A DNA stretch of 39,446 nucleotides, from NCBI GenBank assembly GCA_001028025.1, contig LDAQ01000043.1, positions 1 through 39,446 on the forward strand, in the 5' to 3' direction. Positions within the stretch are counted from its first letter, which is position 1. The number at the start of each line of letters is the position of its first letter. The translations under genes and the position numbers were made by a program. This DNA comes from Faecalicatena fissicatena (lineage in GTDB: Bacteria; Bacillota; Clostridia; Lachnospirales; Lachnospiraceae). Positions 34,442 to 39,446 of the stretch are shown one piece after another. The notes below the pieces were generated by a model that saw only the letters and a list, made by a program, of their open reading frames with translations, had not been told where the DNA came from and made no database searches.

Positions 34442-34728
34442 CCTGCCAAATGCAGGCGGGAGGACGCCAGGCAGAATGCGGGCCGGGATGTGCCGGAAAG
34501 GCCTGTGCTGTTTTGCAGGGCATAGAGCAGGCATACCAGCAGTAAGAGGAAAAAGAAAGGATTGCAGAGATGAAAATTGCTCACCAAAGCAATTTTCATC
34601 TCTGCAATCCTTTCTTTTTCCTCCTACTGCTGGTAAGCCTGCGGACAGCCCCGCAAAACAGCACAGGCCTTTCCGGCGCATCCCGGCCCGCATTCTGCCT
34701 GGCGTCCTCCCGCCTGCATTTGGCAGGG
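34441..34728. repeat. Large uninterrupted palindrome, element 2 (288 bp, 6-base loop)
   Basis: The sequence is its own reverse complement about the centre 34584/34585 without any insertion or deletion. Arms 34441-34516/34653-34728 differ at one position (34491/34678); arms 34527-34581/34588-34642 at two. The short join 34517-34526/34643-34652 is less well paired (about 6 mismatches). The loop is CACCAA (34582-34587). The outer half is GC-rich, the inner half A/G-rich on one strand. The right end stops two bases from the stop codon of the symporter gene, so it forms the 3' end of that transcript, and it also follows the cytidylate-kinase-like gene by 111 bases. It could terminate or stabilise both messages. 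Long ORFs across it are mirror-image artefacts. Confidence 0.94.
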
Positions 34729-34730
34729 CG

Positions 34731-36002
34731 TCACCCCACCCTCTCAAAAACCTCCCTTCGCAGTTCGTTATTCTGATGTGCAACAATCGTCGTGCACACT
34801 GCATCCCCCGTTATATTAACCGCAGTTCTTGTCATATCCAGTATCCTGTCAATTCCCATAATCAGAGCGATCCCCTCCACCGGAAGTCCAACCGCATTAA
34901 ACACCATAGAGAGCGTAATCAGCCCTACACTCGGCACTCCTGCGGTTCCGATTGAGGCCAGCGTCGCTGTGGCGATTACCGTAATATAATCTGCCGGTGA
35001 TAAGCTGATTCCAAAAGCCTGAGACACGAATACAACGGCAACCCCCTGCATGATCGCTGTTCCATCCATATTAATTGTTGCCCCGAGCGGTATCGTAAAG
35101 GAAGAAATCTTCTTGGACACGCCCATTTTTTTATCCAGTGTTTCTATAGATAACGGAATGGTTGCATTGGACGTTGCCGTTGAGAATGCAAATCCCATAA
35201 CCGGCAAAAATTTCTTTACGAATTTAACCGGGTTGAGCCCTGTAAATAATTTCAGCAGGATCTGATACACTCCGAATCCCTGCAGCAGCAAAGCTAAAAA
35301 TACCGCCGCCATGTATTTCAGCATAGGCAGGAATGCATCGAATCCAATCCCGGCAAATGTCTTGGCAATCAGACAGAACACACCGATCGGTGCGGCTTTC
35401 ATTACTGCCATGGTCATATCCATCATCAGGTCATTGAACTGCGCAAAGAACTGAGATACTGCCGCGGCACGCTCGCCCCTCTTCGCCAGCAGAATTCCCA
35501 CAAATATGGCAAAGAAAATAATCTGCAGCATATTGCCTTCCGCCAGTCCTTGTATTGGATTTTTGGGTATAATATCCAGTATCGTATCGGCAAAGCTGGC
35601 TGCCTCGGCCACCCCTGTCTCAGCTTTTTCCACGCTGCTGATGTCCAGCCCCACTCCTGGGTTGATGAGATTACCGATTCCCAGTGCAAGAGTAATAGCA
35701 GCCGCTGTTGTAAACAGATAAAAAAGGATCGTCTTAACTCCAACTTTCCCAAGAGTCTTTGTATCCCCTATGGCCATACTGCCGCAGACCAGAGAGCAGA
35801 ACACCAACGGTACGACCAGCATCTGCATGGCCCTGAGAAATCCATTTCCAACCACATAAAATATGCCGTTTATAATTACGGTATCCCTCACATACCCCGC
35901 CGGCACCAGGTAGTGGAGAATAATCCCCGCCAGAGCACCCAGCAGCAGGCTGATGAAAATCAGAGTTGTAAGTCCCGTCTTTTTCTTCTTTGTCTCTTCC
36001 AT
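34731..36002 (-). CDS. Dicarboxylate/amino acid:cation symporter (DAACS, GltP-like)
   Basis: 423 residues. Sodium- or proton-coupled transporter for glutamate/aspartate or C4-dicarboxylates in the cytoplasmic membrane. Diagnostic motifs are MLVVPLVFCSLV in helix 2-3, the hairpin-1 serine-rich FSTATSNATIPLS, helix 7 INMDGTAIMQG (NMDGT), and helix 8 DRILDMTRTAVNITGDA with the substrate Asp, Arg and Asn. Length is normal. The ATG at 36002 overlaps the stop of the reductase gene by one base (TGATG) and has GGAGG six bases before it; a TTG one codon earlier is unlikely. The 3' end abuts palindrome 2. Substrate not determined. Confidence 0.93.
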   Translation of the reverse strand: MEETKKKKTGLTTLIFISLLLGALAGIILHYLVPAGYVRDTVIINGIFYVVGNGFLRAMQMLVVPLVFCSLVCGSMAIGDTKTLGKVGVKTILFYLFTTAAAITLALGIGNLINPGVGLDISSVEKAETGVAEAASFADTILDIIPKNPIQGLAEGNMLQIIFFAIFVGILLAKRGERAAAVSQFFAQFNDLMMDMTMAVMKAAPIGVFCLIAKTFAGIGFDAFLPMLKYMAAVFLALLLQGFGVYQILLKLFTGLNPVKFVKKFLPVMGFAFSTATSNATIPLSIETLDKKMGVSKKISSFTIPLGATINMDGTAIMQGVAVVFVSQAFGISLSPADYITVIATATLASIGTAGVPSVGLITLSMVFNAVGLPVEGIALIMGIDRILDMTRTAVNITGDAVCTTIVAHQNNELRREVFERVG

Positions 36003-36883
36003 CAAATTCCTCCCCTCCTCTGGCAGTCATATTCCTGCAGGTATTCCTTTAGTGCCTCTTTCCACGGTACCGGAGTCTCGATCTCACTCATTCTCAGCAT
36101 CATATTGTCCAGAATGGTGTATTCCGGGCCGTCAATGGAAGACTGAAGCTCCACCATCTTCTTTGCCTCCAGCCTTACATCTGTTTTTCCCACCAGGCGC
36201 AGTATCTCCTCTGCCAGCTCATAACGGCTGCATGATCCACCGCAGACTGCATGGTAGATCCCCTCCTGCTCCTCCTTGATCAGACGCAGAATCACCCTGG
36301 AGAGTTCCTTTGCACTGGTAGGACAGGCATAGTCATCCACAGCCGCCTCAATGCACCCACCGTTTTTCGCCTGCTCTATAATAGAGTTCACAAAGTTGTG
36401 CCCTTCCATTCCATACACCCAGGAACTTCTGATGATCAGATGTTTAGGCGCCAGTTCCTTCACAAAATTTTCTCCGGCAAGTTTGGATTTTCCATAAACC
36501 GTTCTCGGATTCGGCACATCAAACTCGTGAAAGCTCCTGTATCTCTTATCCCAGAAAATATCATCGGTTGAAATCTGTATAATCCTGGCATCAATTTTTC
36601 TTGCTATGGCACTCAGATTTCTTGCACCCAGAGCATTGACCTTATAGGCCTGCTCTATATGCTTCTCACATTCCTGCACATCCGTCATCCCCGCACAGTT
36701 TATAATTGTGTTCGGCCGGTTTCTGCTCCCGAACAAATTCACCTCTGCCGCATGGGTAATGTCCAGCTCTTCAACATCTGTCTCCAAAAGTTCCACGTCC
36801 CGCATATCCAGCATATCATGGATCATAGTCCCCACTCGCCCTGCTGCTCCTGCGACCCATATTTTTCCATAGTCGTATCCCAT
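36002..36883 (-). CDS. RmlD-like SDR reductase (sugar-nucleotide-binding family)
   Basis: 293 residues. NAD(P)-binding short-chain dehydrogenase of the dTDP-4-dehydrorhamnose-reductase family. Cofactor loop GAAGRVG (12-18), NCAGMTDVQECE, STDDIF (105-110), the catalytic YGKSK (Tyr130, Lys134) and RSSWVYG are all present. An upstream ATG at 36922 is in frame, but GGGAGAAGAG precedes the ATG at 36883 and homologues start near GKIWVAGAAGRVG. No rmlA, rmlB or rmlC is nearby and the gene is coupled to a symporter gene, so a role in rhamnose synthesis is uncertain. It may reduce another substrate or act as a non-catalytic partner. Confidence 0.85.
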   Translation of the reverse strand: MGYDYGKIWVAGAAGRVGTMIHDMLDMRDVELLETDVEELDITHAAEVNLFGSRNRPNTIINCAGMTDVQECEKHIEQAYKVNALGARNLSAIARKIDARIIQISTDDIFWDKRYRSFHEFDVPNPRTVYGKSKLAGENFVKELAPKHLIIRSSWVYGMEGHNFVNSIIEQAKNGGCIEAAVDDYACPTSAKELSRVILRLIKEEQEGIYHAVCGGSCSRYELAEEILRLVGKTDVRLEAKKMVELQSSIDGPEYTILDNMMLRMSEIETPVPWKEALKEYLQEYDCQRRGGI

Positions 36884-36958
36884 AATCTCTTCTCCCTTCA
36901 GTAAGGTTCTCACTCCATCCATTGCTGCACTTTACTTCCGTTATTTCCACAACCGTGT

Positions 36959-36987
36959 ATTATAAATGGGATTGCCTCAAATTTCAA
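36959..36987 (-). promoter_or_regulatory. Near-consensus promoter for the reductase-symporter operon
   Basis: On the minus strand TTGAAA (36987-36982), a 17-base spacer and TATAAT (36964-36959), 75 bases before the chosen ATG. The other strand carries a TATAAT at 37018-37023 that may serve the DUF4474-like gene, but I see no good -35 for it. Confidence 0.7.
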
Positions 36988-37052
36988 GGTTTTAAAGCCA
37001 TTTTACAGAATTTTGCATATAATATAGGAAGAATCACTGTAGGATTTTGCGT

Positions 37053-37946
37053 ATGTATCTTATTATTACTGCTGTCATTGTACTGCTGCTCTTACTCTGC
37101 GCGCTTTTCTGGTTACGCAGAAAACGGTGCCTGAAGAAGGTCCGTGGAATGTCCTGCACGAAAAAATGCAGCCTCCTGAATGAACTGGCGGAGCCGTTTG
37201 GTTTCACTTATCAGTTTGTACAGGACATTTTTACTACCAGAACGGACGCATGGCAAAAAGAAACCGGCTACGGGGAATTTTATGATCAGGCTGCACTGTC
37301 CATGAACATGGTTTTCGAACGCGAACCTGTGTATTTTAATTACAGAGGGAAAACCTGGCTGATTGAATTCTGGAAGGGACAGTATGGCATCAACACCGGG
37401 GCAGAGGCCGGAATCTACCACGCAGATACTGTCGTGCCGCCTGCTCTGCGCCGCCAGACCATATTCCCCGCCGCCGAACCGGAAGAAATGTTTCCTGTCA
37501 GTCTGAGACTGATTGGACCGGAATGTCCGTTTTTCAACCTTTCCCAGATACACTGGCGCCCGGGCGGTTTTGTTATGGGAACCTGCATCCAGCCGGAAGA
37601 TCTGATATTAGAGGCAACACTGACATTCCCCGAAGAATCTATGTGCCGCGCTTTTACCCGTTCCCTCATTGCCCTGGGCTATAAGAACAGCGAGATTCTG
37701 GTCTATGGCACAACGGCCCAGTTTTTCCTTACAACCCCTAAGGTCCCGGGCATTCCCTGGGATACCTGGGTAGAAAGTTATATATTATGGAAATCCAGAC
37801 TCTCCTGCCGGCTCTATCTCTGGGTCACCAGGCCCTTTTATTCTACTGCTGACAGGCTTTTGTTCCTTTATTATCTGTCTCCGTTCCTGTTCCGAAAGAC
37901 GCTTTGCATCCGCAGAATAGGAAAAAGAACCAGGAGGCGCCCATGA
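37053..37946 (+). CDS. Membrane-anchored DUF4474-like protein
   Basis: 297 residues. One N-terminal transmembrane helix (LIITAVIVLLLLLCALFWL) is followed by a basic stop-transfer, then a domain I recognise as resembling DUF4474: FTYQFVQDIFTTRTDAWQKETGYG, DQAALSMNMVFEREPVYFNYRGKTW, and IEFWKGQYGINTGAEAGIYHAD. The C-terminal 90 residues include another hydrophobic stretch and a very basic tail. The function of the family is unknown to me. The frame opens with a TTG at 37047, but the ATG at 37053 is preferred; AGGA is about 10 bases before it. Its stop overlaps the next start (ATGA), so both proteins are probably made in step. Confidence 0.82.
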   Translation: MYLIITAVIVLLLLLCALFWLRRKRCLKKVRGMSCTKKCSLLNELAEPFGFTYQFVQDIFTTRTDAWQKETGYGEFYDQAALSMNMVFEREPVYFNYRGKTWLIEFWKGQYGINTGAEAGIYHADTVVPPALRRQTIFPAAEPEEMFPVSLRLIGPECPFFNLSQIHWRPGGFVMGTCIQPEDLILEATLTFPEESMCRAFTRSLIALGYKNSEILVYGTTAQFFLTTPKVPGIPWDTWVESYILWKSRLSCRLYLWVTRPFYSTADRLLFLYYLSPFLFRKTLCIRRIGKRTRRRP

Positions 37947-38815
37947 GCTGGTATGGGCGGATTTCCGGTGCCTTTACAGACGCGCCGGAAGTTCCCTTAT
38001 ACAGCAACTCCCGTTTTGTGCTCATCAGTGACTGTCACCGTGGCACCGGTGATCACAATGACAATTTCCTAAAAAATCAGAACGTTTATTTTGCGGCTCT
38101 GAATTACTATTATGAGCGCGGATTCACCTATTTTGAACTGGGGGACGGAGATGAGTTATGGGAAAATCGTTCATTTTCAAGAATCATAGATATTCACAGC
38201 AATGTGTTCTGGCTGCTGAGTGAATTTAAGAAAAAGGGCCGTCTTTATATGCTTTACGGAAACCATGATCAAAGCAAACGGCACTGCAGCTATTGCCGCA
38301 GACACTGTTCCACATATCATGCAAGCGGGATGACGGACGAAGTCCCGCTCTTTCCCGATATGTGCTATCTGCAGGGCGTAATTTTAAAAGATATGGAACA
38401 CGGGAAAGATCTGTATCTTACCCACGGTCACCAGGCAGACTTTCTAAACAGCACGGGCAGTCCGGCCGCCAGGTTTCTCGTGCGGTACCTGTGGAAACCC
38501 CTGGAAGCCCTTGGAGTATCTGACCCAACCAGCGCCGCCAGGAATTATACACGAAAAAAGAAAGTAGAAAAGCGTCTCCTGGCCTGGGCCCTGCGGGAGC
38601 AGAAAGTACTGATAGCCGGCCATACGCACCGCCCCATGACCGGCACGGACACTTCTCCTTATTTCAATACCGGCAGCTGCGTACATCCCCGCTGTATTAC
38701 CTGTATTGAGATACAAAACCGGCGGCTGACACTTGTAAAGTGGACGCTGCGCACCCGGGAAGACCGCACCCTGTATGTTGCGCGTGAAACGCTGGGAGAA
38801 AGCTGGAACTTCTGA
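37943..38815 (+). CDS. Metallophosphoesterase
   Basis: 290 residues from the ATG at 37943, which has AGGAGG five bases before it. The calcineurin-like metal-binding set is complete: DCH (30-32), GD (67-68) in ELGDGDELWE, GNHD (106-109), H161 and H163 in LTHGHQADF, and GHTH (226-229). The layout is like UDP-2,3-diacylglucosamine hydrolase-type and related cytosolic phosphodiesterases, but the substrate cannot be told. A small insertion after GNHD has H-C-x2-C-x2-H-C (114-122), perhaps an extra metal site. Overlaps the DUF4474-like gene by four bases. It converges on mntP with two bases between the stop codons and no clear terminator. Confidence 0.9.
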   Translation: MSWYGRISGAFTDAPEVPLYSNSRFVLISDCHRGTGDHNDNFLKNQNVYFAALNYYYERGFTYFELGDGDELWENRSFSRIIDIHSNVFWLLSEFKKKGRLYMLYGNHDQSKRHCSYCRRHCSTYHASGMTDEVPLFPDMCYLQGVILKDMEHGKDLYLTHGHQADFLNSTGSPAARFLVRYLWKPLEALGVSDPTSAARNYTRKKKVEKRLLAWALREQKVLIAGHTHRPMTGTDTSPYFNTGSCVHPRCITCIEIQNRRLTLVKWTLRTREDRTLYVARETLGESWNF

Positions 38816-38817
38816 AG

Positions 38818-39378
38818 CTACAGAACCCCCAGATGTTCCAACAGAATTTTTAGCCCCAGCAGAATCAGGATGACTCCCCCTGCCAGTTCTGCTTTTGCTT
38901 TATATTTTGTACCAAAGACATTTCCGATCTTCACACCTGCCGCCGATAAAATAAAGGTTGTGACACCGATAAAAGAAACTGCCGAAATAATATCCACATG
39001 CAGGAACGCAAAGGTAATTCCAATGGCCAGGGCATCTATGCTGGTCGCAACTGCAAGTATAAACATCGTTTTAACATCCAGCGCATCACTGGCCGCCTCG
39101 CAGTCTTTGGAAAGCGCTTCTCTGACCATGTTGAAGCCAATAATGCCAAGCAGAATAAAGGCGATCCAATGATCAATTGCTGTTATCTTATCTTTAAACT
39201 GCACCCCCAGAAAATACCCGACAAGCGGCATCACCGCCTGGAACCCGCCAAACCACAGTCCCACAATCGAAGCCTTTTTCACCGTAATCTTTGGCATTGC
39301 CAGGCCCTTACAGACAGACACCGCAAAAGCATCCATTGATAAACCTACCGCCAGTAAAAACAATTCAAGAATTCCCAT
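38818..39378 (-). CDS. mntP: Manganese efflux pump MntP
   Basis: 186 residues, six transmembrane helices. Exports Mn(II) across the cytoplasmic membrane. The repeated family motif is present in both halves: LSMDAFAVS (Asp16) and ATSIDALAIG (Asp115), with GLWFGGFQAVMP, GFNMVREAL and GVILILLGLKILLEHLG at the expected places. Length is normal. AGGAGG lies ten bases before the ATG at 39378; a nearer ATG leads to an immediate stop. In many Firmicutes such genes are controlled by a Mn-sensing yybP-ykoY riboswitch or MntR; the 68 bases left in the window are too few to show either. Confidence 0.95.
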   Translation of the reverse strand: MGILELFLLAVGLSMDAFAVSVCKGLAMPKITVKKASIVGLWFGGFQAVMPLVGYFLGVQFKDKITAIDHWIAFILLGIIGFNMVREALSKDCEAASDALDVKTMFILAVATSIDALAIGITFAFLHVDIISAVSFIGVTTFILSAAGVKIGNVFGTKYKAKAELAGGVILILLGLKILLEHLGVL

Positions 39379-39446
39379 CTGTCATTTTCCTCCTTAGTGA
39401 ACCTTAACTCATATTTCTTTTCACTTGTAATAGAGTAGGGAAATAA

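Noticed and set aside
33436..34728. The two palindromes as terminal inverted repeats of one composite transposon carrying the cytidylate-kinase-like gene
   Set aside because: The arms of the two elements are different sequences, and the shared flank words lie in direct, not inverted, orientation, so they cannot be the matched ends of one transposon.
34394..34955. Long ORFs on both strands across 34394-34955 with similar protein sequence
   Set aside because: They are two readings of the same 288-bp palindrome, which gives nearly the same frame on both strands. No ribosome binding site and no coding character.
1..39446. CRISPR arrays, tRNA or rRNA genes, prophage or defence genes
   Set aside because: No regularly spaced repeats, no cloverleaf-like or rRNA sequence and no phage or nuclease families were seen. 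The paired large palindromes were considered as a CRISPR-like array but there are only two, with unrelated arms.

Overview
The window looks like chromosomal DNA of an anaerobic low-to-mid-GC Firmicute, most likely a Lachnospiraceae-type Clostridium. The reasons are: strong AGGAGG-type ribosome binding sites, a fused SecDF translocase, an LCP (LytR-CpsA-Psr) ligase instead of Gram-negative export genes, a DUF4474-like protein, a short clostridial cytidylate-kinase-like protein and MntP. The species cannot be named from the sequence alone.

Positions 1-1137 hold a decayed ISL3-type transposase (truncated by the window edge, one frameshift, one nonsense codon) and a non-coding stretch with small hairpins. 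Positions 1138-30258 are one long minus-strand array of about 22 surface-polysaccharide genes, read from right to left. It begins with an LCP ligase behind a good sigma-A-like promoter. Next come a membrane-bound UDP-GlcNAc 4,6-dehydratase (PglF/WbpM type), a DegT-family aminotransferase and a phosphoglycosyl transferase; together these suggest a lipid-linked first sugar derived from UDP-4-amino-4,6-dideoxy-GlcNAc. Glycosyltransferases, a Wzy/ligase-like protein, a Wzx flippase, a large GT-C-like membrane protein, UDP-glucose dehydrogenase and a polyprenyl-phosphate-sugar synthase-like GT2 follow.

Below about 12 kb the same strand becomes strikingly AT-rich. This distal cassette carries four more glycosyltransferases, a second GT-C-like protein homologous to the first, a hexapeptide acetyltransferase, a dTDP-sugar 3,4-ketoisomerase / aminotransferase / GNAT trio (3-acylamino-3,6-dideoxyhexose, Fuc3NAc or Qui3NAc type) and a second Wzx. 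It looks like a horizontally acquired, strain-specific module joined to a more host-like proximal module, with the transposase wreck at its outer edge. No Wzz/Wzc tyrosine-kinase genes are seen, so the product is more likely an LCP-attached wall polysaccharide than a kinase-controlled free capsule.

Positions 30405-39446 are mostly housekeeping: secDF with a small secreted or membrane protein of unknown function, a cytidylate-kinase-like gene, an SDR reductase overlapping a glutamate/dicarboxylate symporter, a DUF4474 gene overlapping a metallophosphoesterase, and mntP. The least explained feature lies here: two ~290-bp near-perfect palindromes (33436-33725 and 34441-34728) bracket the cytidylate-kinase-like gene. 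They have unrelated arm sequences but share the same two short flanking modules, as if they belong to one family of palindromic elements whose body varies.
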